Assembly (NCBI RefSeq): GCF_006385675.1
Contig: NZ_VFRR01000032.1
Location: 1 to 39,767, forward strand
Length of the DNA stretch: 39,767 bases
From: Maribrevibacterium harenarium
Lineage (GTDB): Bacteria > Pseudomonadota > Gammaproteobacteria > Pseudomonadales > Marinomonadaceae
Reading direction: 5' to 3'
Shown piece after piece: positions 15,838-24,944 of this stretch; within the stretch, counting starts at the first letter, position 1; each line of letters opens with the position of its first letter. The notes beneath the pieces were generated by a model, which worked only from the letters and a program-made list of their open reading frames with translations, did not search any database and was not told the DNA's origin. A program made the translations under genes and the position numbers.

Positions 15838-17994
15838 ATGAGCTATCAAGTACTTGCACGTAAATGGCGTCCTCAGACTTTCCTTGAAATGGCTGGGCAG
15901 GATCACGTCCTTCAAGCGCTGGTCAATGCCTTGCGTCAACAGCGTTTGCATCATGCTTATTTGTTCACCGGTACTCGTGGAGTGGGTAAAACCACCATCG
16001 CCCGTATCTTTGCTAAGTGTTTAAACTGTGAAACCAATGGTATTTCGCCAGAGCCTTGCGGTACATGCCCAAGTTGTACCGAAATCGCCGAAGGCCGCTT
16101 TGTTGATTTGATTGAAGTGGATGCGGCGTCACGCACCAAAGTAGAAGATACTCGCGAACTGTTAGAAAACGTGCAGTACGCGCCCACTCGTGGGCGTTTT
16201 AAAGTGTATCTCATCGACGAGGTGCACATGCTGTCCACGCACTCCTTCAATGCCTTGTTGAAAACCCTGGAAGAGCCACCGGAACACGTTAAGTTTCTAT
16301 TAGCCACGACGGATCCGCAAAAACTGCCGGTCACGATTTTGTCCCGCTGTTTGCAATTCAACTTGAAGAATATGTCACCCCAGCGGGTGGTGGATTATCT
16401 GCAAACGGTATTGCAAGCTGAGCAAGTGAACTTCGAAATGCCCGCCCTATGGCAAATCGGCCAAGCGGCCAATGGCAGTATGCGGGATGCGTTAAGTTTG
16501 ACGGATCAAGCCATTGCCTTTGGTGATGGCAATATCAGTGAAACGGGCGTGACTTCAATGTTGGGCTTGGTCAATCAAAGCCAAATTTTAGCCCTATTGG
16601 ATCTGGTCATTCGACGGGATGCGGCGGCGGTGTTGTCAAAAATTGCTGAACTGGCGGATTATCAACCTGACTTCAGTGCTATTGCTGGCACCATGTTGGA
16701 CGCTTTACATCGGATTGCCATTGAGCAACAGGTTCCTGGGGCGTTAATGGATCAAACCGGAGACTTGGCAACGATCCGCCAAATGGCTGCAAGCCTCGGG
16801 GCGGATGAGCTGCAAATGATGTATCAGAGCTTGATGATTGGTAAACGGGATCTGCCGTTGGCTCATACCACTAGGGCAGGCTTTGAAATGCTGATGTTGC
16901 GCTTAATCGCGTTTCGTCCGGCTGGACCAGTTACCCCTATACGACATATTGATCCGGAGATGGTTACAGCAGCCAAACCGGCTGAGACGCCGATAACTTC
17001 GGCTCCTGTGTCCGTACCTAGCGCTGAACCTGCTCCTGGGGAAACATCAGAGACACTTGGAGCCTTGTCGGAGCACAGCGAGACTGTTGCCACACCAACG
17101 CGTGCCGAAGTGCCTGCGCCATTAGAGGTGCCGAAGGAAAATCAAGTCGCTGATGCCGTATCAGAGACAGAAATGCTTCCTGAACAGGCAGCCACATCAA
17201 CATCTAACGCTGATATCGACCAAGATATCCCACCCCCTTGGGATGATGAAGAGGTAGCCTACGCAGCGTCTGCTTTTGAGTCTTTACCAGAGGAGCCGGT
17301 GGCAGCGCCTCCGGCAACGGCCACAGCGCCAGTGACGCCAGAGCCGGTCGCGAAAAGAGCGTCATCCGACTTATCCGCCATGTTAGATAAAGTGCAGGAG
17401 CCGAGCGACGAGCTAAGTGACGAAGAGGAAGATGAGCTTGCTATCGCCACCACGGAAGACCCCTATGCGCAAAGTGCGGCACTGGTGGAAGAATTGGAGC
17501 AAACGGCGACCTCAGAAGAAGCCGTAGCAGATGGGCGTGAGGTACTCGATAGCGTCTCCCAGCCCGCCTTGGGAATGCCTGTGCCTGCAATGAGCCACTT
17601 CAAAGAATTGGACATGCAGCGTTGGTGGCTGGTGGCGCCGCGTTTACAACTCACTGGACTCGTCTACAACATCGCCATGAACTCAAGCTTAGTATCAGCA
17701 ACGGAGCAGGGGATTCGGTTGCAAGTGCCATTGGAATACGGGCACATGCTTAACCAGCAGCGTTATGAACAAATCATGCAGGCATTGGCCGATTTCTTTT
17801 CCATGCCAGTGCCCTTAATTATTGATACCGTAGCCGAAGTCGATGGTGTCACTGCCGAAGAGTTTGCAGTCAGTAAACGAGCAGAGAAACAACAACAAGC
17901 GATTGCCCATATACAAACATTGCCAATCGCTCAGGCATTGAAATCTCAATTCGATGCCCAACTTATTTATGACTCAGTGAAGGCGAAAGTTTAG
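15838..17994 (+). CDS. dnaX: DNA polymerase III clamp-loader subunit tau (gamma/tau)
   Basis: DnaX is the ATPase of the clamp loader and, as tau, couples the polymerase cores and DnaB helicase. The 718-residue protein has Walker A GTRGVGKT at 45-52, a zinc module (C61, C64, C74, C77 and C80), DEVH at 127-130, and sensor 1/SRC at 169-171. After the AAA+ and collar domains (to about 370) comes a long acidic, Ala/Pro/Glu-rich linker (about 375-590). The C-terminal polymerase-binding domain starts near [20 protein letters not shown] see no A-AAA-AAG slippery heptamer in the frame, so the E. coli type frameshift to gamma is not supported. It heads the dnaX-ybaB-recR cluster. Confidence 0.97.
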   Translation: MSYQVLARKWRPQTFLEMAGQDHVLQALVNALRQQRLHHAYLFTGTRGVGKTTIARIFAKCLNCETNGISPEPCGTCPSCTEIAEGRFVDLIEVDAASRTKVEDTRELLENVQYAPTRGRFKVYLIDEVHMLSTHSFNALLKTLEEPPEHVKFLLATTDPQKLPVTILSRCLQFNLKNMSPQRVVDYLQTVLQAEQVNFEMPALWQIGQAANGSMRDALSLTDQAIAFGDGNISETGVTSMLGLVNQSQILALLDLVIRRDAAAVLSKIAELADYQPDFSAIAGTMLDALHRIAIEQQVPGALMDQTGDLATIRQMAASLGADELQMMYQSLMIGKRDLPLAHTTRAGFEMLMLRLIAFRPAGPVTPIRHIDPEMVTAAKPAETPITSAPVSVPSAEPAPGETSETLGALSEHSETVATPTRAEVPAPLEVPKENQVADAVSETEMLPEQAATSTSNADIDQDIPPPWDDEEVAYAASAFESLPEEPVAAPPATATAPVTPEPVAKRASSDLSAMLDKVQEPSDELSDEEEDELAIATTEDPYAQSAALVEELEQTATSEEAVADGREVLDSVSQPALGMPVPAMSHFKELDMQRWWLVAPRLQLTGLVYNIAMNSSLVSATEQGIRLQVPLEYGHMLNQQRYEQIMQALADFFSMPVPLIIDTVAEVDGVTAEEFAVSKRAEKQQQAIAHIQTLPIAQALKSQFDAQLIYDSVKAKV

Positions 17995-18013
17995 CTGAAA
18001 ATAGTTTGATAAC

Positions 18014-18029
18014 GGGAGCGCCAGCTCCC
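18014..18029 (+). other. Intercistronic hairpin between dnaX and ybaB
   Basis: A perfect six-base-pair GC-rich stem (GGGAGC/GCTCCC) with a four-base loop sits 20 bases after the dnaX stop. It is followed by CAGTACC before a T-rich stretch. It is not a typical terminator because the U-tract is displaced. It may be a weak attenuator or an mRNA-stability element separating dnaX from the smaller downstream genes. Confidence 0.45.
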
Positions 18030-18062
18030 CAGTACCTTTTAGAAATTTTTTTGGAGAGAAAT

Positions 18063-18389
18063 ATGTTTAAAGGTGGAATGGGCAATATGATGCGCCAAGC
18101 GCAGAAAATGCAGGAAAACATGCAAAAGGCCCAAGAAGAAATCGCCAATATGGAAGTAGAAGGCCAAGCTGGAGCTGGTTTAGTGAAAGTCGTGATGACT
18201 GGCCGTCATGATGTTAAACGCATTTCGATCGATGATTCTTTGTTTGGTGATGATAAAGAAATGCTAGAGGACCTGATTGCTGCGGCGGTAAACGATGCGG
18301 TGCGTAATATCGAGTCGACCTCAAAAGAAAAAATGTCTGCTGCGACTGCCGGTATGCCATTGCCTCCTGGCTTCAAAATGCCGTTTTAA
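18063..18389 (+). CDS. ybaB: Nucleoid-associated protein YbaB/EbfC
   Basis: The 108-residue protein matches the YbaB/EbfC family of dimeric DNA-binding proteins. It has a Met/Gln-rich helical start ([20 protein letters not shown]), the central [19 protein letters not shown] strand region, and the helix [15 protein letters not shown] followed by the flexible LPPGFKMPF end. The ATG is preceded by GGAGAG at good spacing. It lies between dnaX and recR as in most proteobacteria. The recR ribosome binding site overlaps its stop codon. Confidence 0.96.
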   Translation: MFKGGMGNMMRQAQKMQENMQKAQEEIANMEVEGQAGAGLVKVVMTGRHDVKRISIDDSLFGDDKEMLEDLIAAAVNDAVRNIESTSKEKMSAATAGMPLPPGFKMPF

Positions 18390-18400
18390 GGAGCTAGTAC

Positions 18401-18994
18401 TTGTTTAGTCCATCCATCAAAGAGTTAGTGCAAGCGCTGCGGGTTCTTCCGGGGGTTGGCCCTAAGTCGGCGCAAAAAATGGCGCTGCACTTGCTTGAGC
18501 GGGATGATGCCGGGGCGGAGCGCTTAGCTAAAGCCCTCCGTCATGCCCTCGACAACGTGGTACGTTGTGGCGATTGTCGCACCCTAACTGAATCAAACCA
18601 GTGCGATATCTGTGCCGACCCAGAGCGGGATAGCACCCGCCTGTGTATTGTGGAAGCACCGGCAGATATTGCCGCCATAGAAGCGACAGGGCAGTTCCAA
18701 GGGCGTTACTTTGTCTTGATGGGGCACTTGTCGCCCATCGATGGTATCGGGCCAGAAGAACTCGGCTTAGAAAAATTAGAAAGGCTAGTAGCTACACTGG
18801 GAGTGGAGGAAGTCATTTTGGCGACCGGCTCCACCGTAGAAGGTGAAGCTACCTGTCATTACATTGCGCAATTATTGAAACCACACAACGTGGAAGTGTC
18901 CCGTTTGGCTCAGGGCGTCCCCATCGGCGGGGAGCTTGAGTACGTCGATGGTAACACCCTCGCGTTAGCGCTTCAGGGGCGGAAGAAACTTTAA
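18401..18994 (+). CDS. recR: Recombination mediator protein RecR
   Basis: RecR acts with RecO and RecF to load RecA on gapped DNA. The 197-residue protein has the helix-hairpin-helix [17 protein letters not shown], a four-cysteine zinc finger ([16 protein letters not shown]), and a Toprim domain ([16 protein letters not shown] through [12 protein letters not shown]). It ends with the conserved [16 protein letters not shown]. The start codon is TTG, supported by a strong AAGGAG that overlaps the ybaB stop. Its stop overlaps the rnd start by one base. Confidence 0.96.
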   Translation: MFSPSIKELVQALRVLPGVGPKSAQKMALHLLERDDAGAERLAKALRHALDNVVRCGDCRTLTESNQCDICADPERDSTRLCIVEAPADIAAIEATGQFQGRYFVLMGHLSPIDGIGPEELGLEKLERLVATLGVEEVILATGSTVEGEATCHYIAQLLKPHNVEVSRLAQGVPIGGELEYVDGNTLALALQGRKKL

Positions 18995-20127
18995 TGACTA
19001 CCACAGATTCGTTTGCAACCGTGTGGATTACCACGGATGAAGAACTTGCCAGTGCCTGCGCGGCTTGGCAACAGCTTGATTTTATCGCGGTCGATACCGA
19101 GTTTCTCCGCCGCAGTACCTATTTTCCTATCACTGGACTCATCCAAATTGGTGATGGTGCCAGTGCCTTTTTGATTGACCCACAAACTATCGGGGACTGG
19201 CAGCCGCTAACCGATTTGATGGTCAACCCAAATGTGGTCAAAGTGTTCCATGCGTGCTCGGAAGACTTAGACGTATTTGATCGTCTACTTGGAGTTCTGC
19301 CAACACCCTTTTTCGATACCCAAATCGCCGAAGCTTACGCCAGTGCCCAGTGGTCCATGAGCTATGCCAAGCTCGTTGCCCATTACTTGCACATCGAAGT
19401 GGCTAAAGATGAAACCCGCTCTGACTGGACGGTTCGCCCGCTAACTGCTGCGCAAGAGCGCTACGCTGCCCTTGATGTAATTTACTTAGCCCAGATTTAT
19501 CCGCGCCAAAAAGCGGTGCTTGAGCAAAAACAAATGCTGGATTGGGCGCTAGAAGACTGTGAATCTTTGCAGTGGCAATATCAGCAAAACAATGATCCAT
19601 TGCAAAACTGGCAAGGGGTGAAAGCCTCTTGGCGTCTGGATCGTTTGGGCTTAACCGTATTAAAGCACCTTTATATCTGGCGCGACGAAACCGCGAGAGT
19701 GAACGATGTGCCCAAAGGGCAAGTGCTGAAAGAGCGCACCCTGTGGGGGTTGGCGAAATTTCGACCAAATAATCATCGTGATATCGGCAGAACCGAAGAG
19801 CTCACCCCAAAGCAGCATCGCTTGTATGGGGATGACATTATGACTATCTTGGAAAAAGTCAAAGCGCTCCCCGAGCCTGATTGGGAAGCTTTGCTAGAAA
19901 CACCATTACCCTCCCAGGCGGGAGATCTTTCCAAGGAGATCCGCGCTTACGTGGCGCAACTAGCCCAAGAAATGGATGTGGCTCAAGAGGTTCTGTTGAA
20001 ACGCAAACTACTAGACCCGATCGTGCGGGCGTTGTATGAGAAGACGGAGCTTGCCTGGGATAACCCGCAATTATGCGGCTGGCGTCGTGAGCGTGTGATT
20101 GAACCAATACTAGAACGCTTTCGTTGA
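18994..20127 (+). CDS. rnd: Ribonuclease D
   Basis: RNase D is a 3'-5' exoribonuclease that trims tRNA and other stable RNA precursors. The 377-residue protein shows the DEDDy exonuclease motifs: Exo I D34-T-E36 (AVDTEFLRR), Exo II with D91 (HACSEDLDVF) and Exo III Y157 and D161 (RYAALDVIYL). Two HRDC-type helical regions follow. Length matches the E. coli enzyme. The ATG overlaps the recR stop by one base (TAATG), so translation is coupled. Confidence 0.95.
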   Translation: MTTTDSFATVWITTDEELASACAAWQQLDFIAVDTEFLRRSTYFPITGLIQIGDGASAFLIDPQTIGDWQPLTDLMVNPNVVKVFHACSEDLDVFDRLLGVLPTPFFDTQIAEAYASAQWSMSYAKLVAHYLHIEVAKDETRSDWTVRPLTAAQERYAALDVIYLAQIYPRQKAVLEQKQMLDWALEDCESLQWQYQQNNDPLQNWQGVKASWRLDRLGLTVLKHLYIWRDETARVNDVPKGQVLKERTLWGLAKFRPNNHRDIGRTEELTPKQHRLYGDDIMTILEKVKALPEPDWEALLETPLPSQAGDLSKEIRAYVAQLAQEMDVAQEVLLKRKLLDPIVRALYEKTELAWDNPQLCGWRRERVIEPILERFR

Positions 20128-20168
20128 ACGAATGCGATCAAACTTGTCGACTAACTAGGTTATTGTAA

Positions 20169-20471
20169 ATGACAAATATCGGAAACCGTATCATTGTTGA
20201 GATTCTGCGTTCCCCCAAAAAGGACGAGATGTATCTTTACGTGGATAAGCAAGAGGGTTTAAAACGTGTGCCAGAAGCCTTGCTAGAGCGCTTCGGTGAG
20301 CCGAAAAGCGTCATGACCTTGCTGGTCAGTGAGGATAAAAAGCTTGCCCGTGCGGATGCTAAAGAAGTGATGCGTAGCATTCGCGAGCAGGGGTTTTACT
20401 TGCAGATGCCACCAGTACGGGACGAGTACTTGCTTGATCTGTACAAAGCCCCCACTGAGGCTCGCTACTGA
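20169..20471 (+). CDS. ycgL: YcgL family protein
   Basis: The 100-residue protein is a typical YcgL-domain protein: the [19 protein letters not shown] opening, the [20 protein letters not shown] middle and the [11 protein letters not shown] signature. The family has a known fold but no established biochemical role. It lies 41 bases after rnd and two bases before ycgN, a linkage seen in several gammaproteobacteria. Confidence 0.93.
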   Translation: MTNIGNRIIVEILRSPKKDEMYLYVDKQEGLKRVPEALLERFGEPKSVMTLLVSEDKKLARADAKEVMRSIREQGFYLQMPPVRDEYLLDLYKAPTEARY

Positions 20472-20473
20472 TT

Positions 20474-20950
20474 ATGATTGCCAAACGCTACGAGCCTTTC
20501 TGGAAAACTAAATCCATGCTCGACATGGATTCTCAGGAATGGGAATCTCTGTGTGATGGCTGTGGTAAATGTTGTCTGCAAAAACTTCAGGATGAAGAAG
20601 ATGATGCGGTGTATTACACCAATTTGGCTTGTGCGCAGTTGGATATCAGCGCCTGTCGCTGCCGCGTATATGAAGATCGGCAGCAACATGTGGCAGAGTG
20701 TTTGGTGTTAAAGCCCGAAGATGTAGCTCAGTTTGATTGGTTGCCAGATACTTGCTCTTATCGAGTGCTACGGGAGACGGGTGATCTACCTAACTGGCAT
20801 CCGTTGGTTACTGGTTCAGATAAAGAAATGCTGCGGCAAGGCTTGAGCGTGCGTCATTATGCAGTAACTGAAACATCTGTAGACGAAGATCGCTGGCAAG
20901 AGCATATTATTCGTTGGGTACATGGGATGCCAGAACCCTTTGAACCATAG
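20474..20950 (+). CDS. ycgN: YcgN/UPF0260 family cysteine-cluster protein
   Basis: The 158-residue protein matches the YcgN (UPF0260) family. Cysteines 27, 30, 33 and 34 form the CDGCGKCC cluster. More cysteines follow at ACAQL, SACRCRVY and AECLVL, an arrangement typical of the YkgJ/UPF0153-type CxxCxxCC metal-binding proteins. The conserved LPDTCSYRVLRETGDLPNWHPL block lies in the second half. Function is unknown; iron or zinc binding is inferred from the cysteines only. Two bases separate it from ycgL, so the two genes are very probably co-translated. Confidence 0.93.
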   Translation: MIAKRYEPFWKTKSMLDMDSQEWESLCDGCGKCCLQKLQDEEDDAVYYTNLACAQLDISACRCRVYEDRQQHVAECLVLKPEDVAQFDWLPDTCSYRVLRETGDLPNWHPLVTGSDKEMLRQGLSVRHYAVTETSVDEDRWQEHIIRWVHGMPEPFEP

Positions 20951-21044
20951 CCTTGCATAGGGGAATTTATCCACCGGGTGTGCGAGGTCGTGAGAAGCTT
21001 CTGTGTCCAGCTTGATCATAATGGGCACAAATATGGAGAATGTG

Positions 21045-22937
21045 GTGAAGATTCGAACGAAAATTCAAACAGCGCTATTGGCTCTCGCGGCTTTAGGCGC
21101 ACCCCAGTTGTGGGCGGATACCCAGTTCCGCGTCATCGTCGATGCGTCTGGTAGTATGGTGATCAGCGACCCCGATAAACTCACCTCCGAAGCCTTGAAA
21201 TTGATCTCCAATCTAGCACCAGAAGAAAAAGCCACCTTGGGGATCTGGTTGTTTGGTGAACGCCCCCGGGTACTGTTGCCGGAATCTCCTGTCACGCCGG
21301 AGCTAAAACAGCAATTGGCTCGCTATGTGGATGGTTATGTCACCGAAGATCTAAAAACAGACTTAGAATCCATCTTACGTCTGTTATTGCAAACGCCAGA
21401 TAGTGGAGAACTTGCCCCAGATTTCGATCGTCATTGGATACTGGTGACCGATGGCATGGTAGATATTAGCTTGGACGATAAGGTAAACGCCGCATCGCGG
21501 GCGCGAATTACCGACAATCTGGCGGTGCAACTTGCGGAAAAAGGTATCCACTTACATACGGTTTCCATGACGGGCTACACGGATAAAGAGTTGTTGCAGT
21601 CTTTATCTGACCTGACCAATGCCTCCCATACGGAAGTGGCGACACCGGAAGAATTGCTCGATACTTTTGATCGGGTATTTGCGCAAGCTGCACCCTCTGA
21701 AGAATTGCCCTTTGAAGGCAATACTTTTTTCGTTGATGATGCCGTAGAAGAAGCAACATTACTGGTGTTCCACGAGCCTGGTATCACTCCTGCGATTCTT
21801 AAACCTGGTGGTGTACCCCTGTCTTTAACGGCAAGCAATGTTTCTACTGCAGCGGCTAAGCATTACACCATGGTGACCATCACTAAACCTGTGGTCGGCA
21901 CTTGGTCGGTAGAGAACATCGATTTAGCCCGCAGTTCTATTCGTGTCATTACCAAGCTCAGTGCTCAGGCTACTAAGGTTCCGCCAGTACTGTTTATTAA
22001 CGAGCCAATATACAGCACGGTAGGCTTGTTCCAGGACGATAGACTCCTAACCGATGAGCAAATCTTAGATTTGGTGGATGTGCGTCAGAAATTGATTTTC
22101 TTGGCAGGTGAAACACCGAAGCAACTGCGGGACATCCCAGTGCAGCGGGCACTTAACCAATACAAGAATAAGATTGAGCGACTTATTGAACAGGGCAATT
22201 ATCAATTGGCTACCATCGTTGACGGCAAAACCTTTACTCGTCAGTTGAATCAATATTTTTCCGTTGCCCCCGCCATTGAGTTACAGGTAGAGCCTGCCAG
22301 TGAATCATTAGTGAGAGTGCGGGCGACGCCCACCAACTTACGACTGAATACGTTGCGCTCCAATGCCAAACTGGTGGTAGATTACCACTCAGGCACTGAA
22401 CAGGTGGAAGAAATGACGCTGCAAGGGGCGGGTTACTGGGAAAAAGTGTTGCCGGTAACGGCGAATGCTACCTTGAGTATTCGCGTGCGTTTGGTTGGGG
22501 TGACACGCACAGGAATGCGCTTCGATTACGATACACCCGTGTGGAGTGTGATTCGCAATGGCGCCGATCAGGTGAGTGTTAAACAGGGACCTTTGCCAGC
22601 GCAAGCTGAGCCAGAATTGGATGCCTTAGCAGCTCTTGGTGCGGTGAATCGCACCGTGGCTCCGGTAGTAGTGACGCCGCAAATTGCTGTGGTTGATGAA
22701 CCGGAAACGACTCCGCCAACTGCAGAATTGGATGACGCGCCGACAGCTCAGGTAGAGGACGAGACCTCTCCAGTAGAAGAGCCACCCGTCGCGCCAGTGG
22801 GCTTAACCACCACCGAGTGGCTACTTTATGGAGGTCTCAATTTATTGGCAGTCGCCCTTGCTGGGGGTGGCTATTTCTTTTGGCGTCGCCGTAAAGCGCA
22901 ACGTCAGCAGCAAGAGGGTGAAGTAGAGGATGTGTGA
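21045..22937 (+). CDS. VWA-domain membrane-anchored periplasmic protein (TIGR03503-like)
   Basis: A 630-residue protein from the preferred start. Residues 1-24 are a signal peptide (MKIRTKIQTALLALAALGAP, cleavage after LWA). A von Willebrand A domain with MIDAS motif DASGSM (33-38) occupies about 26-220. A long beta-rich region follows, then an acidic Pro/Glu/Thr-rich stretch. A membrane helix near 595-614 and a basic FFWRRRKAQRQQQ tail end the protein. The architecture matches a gammaproteobacterial conserved family (TIGR03503, recalled from memory) of unknown function. The frame is open from 21003, but no ribosome binding site serves the earlier starts, whereas GGAG lies six bases before the GTG at 21045, which also gives a classic signal peptide. 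The gene overlaps the amidotransferase gene by eight bases. Confidence 0.82.
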   Translation: MKIRTKIQTALLALAALGAPQLWADTQFRVIVDASGSMVISDPDKLTSEALKLISNLAPEEKATLGIWLFGERPRVLLPESPVTPELKQQLARYVDGYVTEDLKTDLESILRLLLQTPDSGELAPDFDRHWILVTDGMVDISLDDKVNAASRARITDNLAVQLAEKGIHLHTVSMTGYTDKELLQSLSDLTNASHTEVATPEELLDTFDRVFAQAAPSEELPFEGNTFFVDDAVEEATLLVFHEPGITPAILKPGGVPLSLTASNVSTAAAKHYTMVTITKPVVGTWSVENIDLARSSIRVITKLSAQATKVPPVLFINEPIYSTVGLFQDDRLLTDEQILDLVDVRQKLIFLAGETPKQLRDIPVQRALNQYKNKIERLIEQGNYQLATIVDGKTFTRQLNQYFSVAPAIELQVEPASESLVRVRATPTNLRLNTLRSNAKLVVDYHSGTEQVEEMTLQGAGYWEKVLPVTANATLSIRVRLVGVTRTGMRFDYDTPVWSVIRNGADQVSVKQGPLPAQAEPELDALAALGAVNRTVAPVVVTPQIAVVDEPETTPPTAELDDAPTAQVEDETSPVEEPPVAPVGLTTTEWLLYGGLNLLAVALAGGGYFFWRRRKAQRQQQEGEVEDV

Positions 22938-23709
22938 GTTATTAGGCATGAGTGCCAATGTGCCTACCGATATTTGTTTTAGCTTTTCCGGGCTTCGTGC
23001 CCGTGGTGGCCGAACGGGACCCCATAGCGATGGTTGGGGTATGGCTATGTATCGGGATGGACACGTTTGGGCGATTCATGATCCCCGTCCAAGCTCCGAT
23101 TCCGATGTGGCCGAGCTAATGAGTAAAACTTCGTTAAAATGCCATGTGGTGATCAGTCATATCCGCCAAGCCAATGTGGGACAAGTTTGCTTGCCGAATA
23201 CTCATCCTTTTTGTCGACAGCTATGGGGAAAAACTTGGTCTTATGCCCATAATGGCCAGCTAGAAAATTCCCAGGAACTACCTCTATCCCAGTTTGGGGT
23301 CGTCGGAAGTACGGACTCGGAGCGGGCTTTCTGTTGGTTACTGGAGCAATTACAGCAGGCTTTTGGTAAGCTAGAACCAAGTCTTGAAGAAATCGCCAGT
23401 GTGTTAGCGGAACATTGCCATTTCCTGCGCCAGCGGGGAGTGTTTAATATGATGCTCAGTGATGGCGAATACTTATTCTGCTACTGCACCACCAAACTTA
23501 ATTGGATCACTCGCCGCGCCCCGTTCCAAAAGGCAACCCTTGCCGACGAAGATATCTCCATCGATTTTCAAGCAGTGACCACCGACAAAGACGTGGTCAC
23601 CGTCATTGCAACCCAACCGCTCACAGATGATGAGCAATGGCAGCAAATGGTAGCAGGTGAGCTATGCGTATTTAAGCAAGGTGAGTTGGTGTGGCATCAG
23701 TTACCTTAA
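22930..23709 (+). CDS. yafJ: Class II glutamine amidotransferase (YafJ family)
   Basis: The 259-residue protein begins MCELLGMSAN, so removal of Met would expose the N-terminal nucleophile C2 typical of Ntn-type amidotransferases. Other markers are RARGGRTGPHSDGWGMAMY, ISHIRQANVGQ, NTHPF and SYAHNGQLEN, which build the glutamine site. There is no synthase domain, as in YafJ, so the ammonia acceptor is unknown. The start codon lies eight bases inside the end of the VWA gene, implying coupled translation. A hairpin follows before the convergent cysK. Confidence 0.9.
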   Translation: MCELLGMSANVPTDICFSFSGLRARGGRTGPHSDGWGMAMYRDGHVWAIHDPRPSSDSDVAELMSKTSLKCHVVISHIRQANVGQVCLPNTHPFCRQLWGKTWSYAHNGQLENSQELPLSQFGVVGSTDSERAFCWLLEQLQQAFGKLEPSLEEIASVLAEHCHFLRQRGVFNMMLSDGEYLFCYCTTKLNWITRRAPFQKATLADEDISIDFQAVTTDKDVVTVIATQPLTDDEQWQQMVAGELCVFKQGELVWHQLP

Positions 23710-23712
23710 CTC

Positions 23713-23740
23713 AACTAGCCAGCGAGACGGCTGGCTAGTT
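23713..23740. terminator. Hairpin between convergent yafJ and cysK (probable bidirectional terminator)
   Basis: Perfect 11-base-pair arms (AACTAGCCAGC/GCTGGCTAGTT) enclose a six-base loop, four bases after the yafJ stop and just short of the cysK stop. The T-tract is short on both strands, so termination may be partial. Confidence 0.7.
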
Positions 23741-23754
23741 TAAGGCGCTGGAAA

Positions 23755-24720
23755 TTACTGAACCAATTCGTTTTCCGTAAATTCACCTTCGAAGAGGGCG
23801 GTGGAAAGGTAGCGCTCTCCGGAGTCAGGCAATACGACGACAATTTTCTTGTCGGCAAATTCTGGCAACTGGCTCAAGCGCTCAGCGGCAACCACGGCAG
23901 CCCCACAAGAAATACCACACAAAATACCTTCTTCGCGCATTAGACGTTTGGCCATGGCGATGGCATCTTCATTGCTCACCTGTTCGACACGGTCAACCAC
24001 GGATAAATCTAAATTCTCGGGCACGAAGCCGGCTCCAATACCTTGAATCTTGTGTGGTGCTGGTTTGGGTTCTTCGCCGGCCAAGGTTTGGCTGATGACC
24101 GGTGACGCGGTAGGTTCAACCGCAACACTGGTAATGGCTTTGCCGGCGACATTTTTGATGTAACGGCTCACACCAGTAATGGTTCCGCCGGTGCCAACAC
24201 CCGCAACAAATACATCGATCTCGCCATTGGTGTCTTGCCAAATTTCTGGGCCAGTTGTTTGTTCGTGAATTTCTGGGTTCGCCGGGTTCTCAAATTGTTG
24301 GAGCAATACAAAATTCGGGTCTTGGGCGATTTCTTGAGCTTTTTCAATGGCGCCTTTCATTCCCTTAGCAGGTTCCGTCAAGACGATATTTGCCCCCAAT
24401 GCTTTCATGACTTGGCGACGTTCCAAGCTCATGCTGGCAGGCATGGTAATAGTAATGGGGTAGCCACGGGCTGCCGCTACGAAACACAAAGCAATACCCG
24501 TATTGCCGCTGGATGGCTCAACGATGGCTTTACCTGCTGTCAATACACCGCGCTTTTCTGCATCCCACACCATGTTGGCACCAATGCGGCATTTCACCGA
24601 AAAAGCAGGGTTACGGGCTTCCACTTTGGCCCAGATATTACCGTTACCGATGCGGTTAAGTTTGACCAGTGGCGTATTGCCGATGGTTAATGAGTTGTCG
24701 TTAAAAATCTTTTCTGACAT
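23755..24720 (-). CDS. cysK: Cysteine synthase A (O-acetylserine sulfhydrylase)
   Basis: CysK makes L-cysteine from O-acetylserine and sulfide using pyridoxal phosphate. The 321-residue protein has the cofactor lysine K43 in [11 protein letters not shown], the substrate loop PSSGNTG near 69-75, the phosphate-binding [10 protein letters not shown], and the C-terminal [14 protein letters not shown]. The pattern is that of CysK rather than CysM. The frame extends eight codons upstream, but the ATG at 24720 has AAGGGA at proper spacing and gives the normal N-terminus [15 protein letters not shown] possible -10 without a good -35 upstream would fit an activator-dependent (CysB) promoter. Confidence 0.97.
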   Translation of the reverse strand: MSEKIFNDNSLTIGNTPLVKLNRIGNGNIWAKVEARNPAFSVKCRIGANMVWDAEKRGVLTAGKAIVEPSSGNTGIALCFVAAARGYPITITMPASMSLERRQVMKALGANIVLTEPAKGMKGAIEKAQEIAQDPNFVLLQQFENPANPEIHEQTTGPEIWQDTNGEIDVFVAGVGTGGTITGVSRYIKNVAGKAITSVAVEPTASPVISQTLAGEEPKPAPHKIQGIGAGFVPENLDLSVVDRVEQVSNEDAIAMAKRLMREEGILCGISCGAAVVAAERLSQLPEFADKKIVVVLPDSGERYLSTALFEGEFTENELVQ

Positions 24721-24791
24721 GTTCTTTCCCTTAATGTTGATCAATTTGGCGACAGCGCGTAGGTGGCTTTTGCTACATGCTCTATGTGCCC

Positions 24792-24797
24792 ACTATA
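24792..24797 (-). promoter_or_regulatory. Possible -10 element of cysK
   Basis: A TATAGT hexamer on the minus strand lies about 70 bases before the cysK start. The position 17 bases further upstream (TATATT) does not resemble TTGACA, as is common for CysB-activated promoters. No CysB site could be defined by eye. Confidence 0.35.
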
Positions 24798-24887
24798 ACG
24801 AAGCTGCTACGGAAAATATAAGAACTTAGCACTATATGGTTAGAAACAACCCCGTCGCAAGGGAACACAGCAAGGCAGCAAAATTAA

Positions 24888-24896
24888 TGCTAGAAT
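24888..24896 (+). promoter_or_regulatory. Extended -10 promoter of hrpA
   Basis: The plus strand reads TGCTAGAAT, an extended -10 (TGn followed by TAGAAT), 48 bases before the hrpA start codon. No -35 hexamer is visible at the usual distance, consistent with an extended -10 promoter. Confidence 0.5.
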
Positions 24897-24944
24897 GCGC
24901 CCCTAGTTTATTGATTTCTATCATATGTTTTTCTGTAAGTAGTC

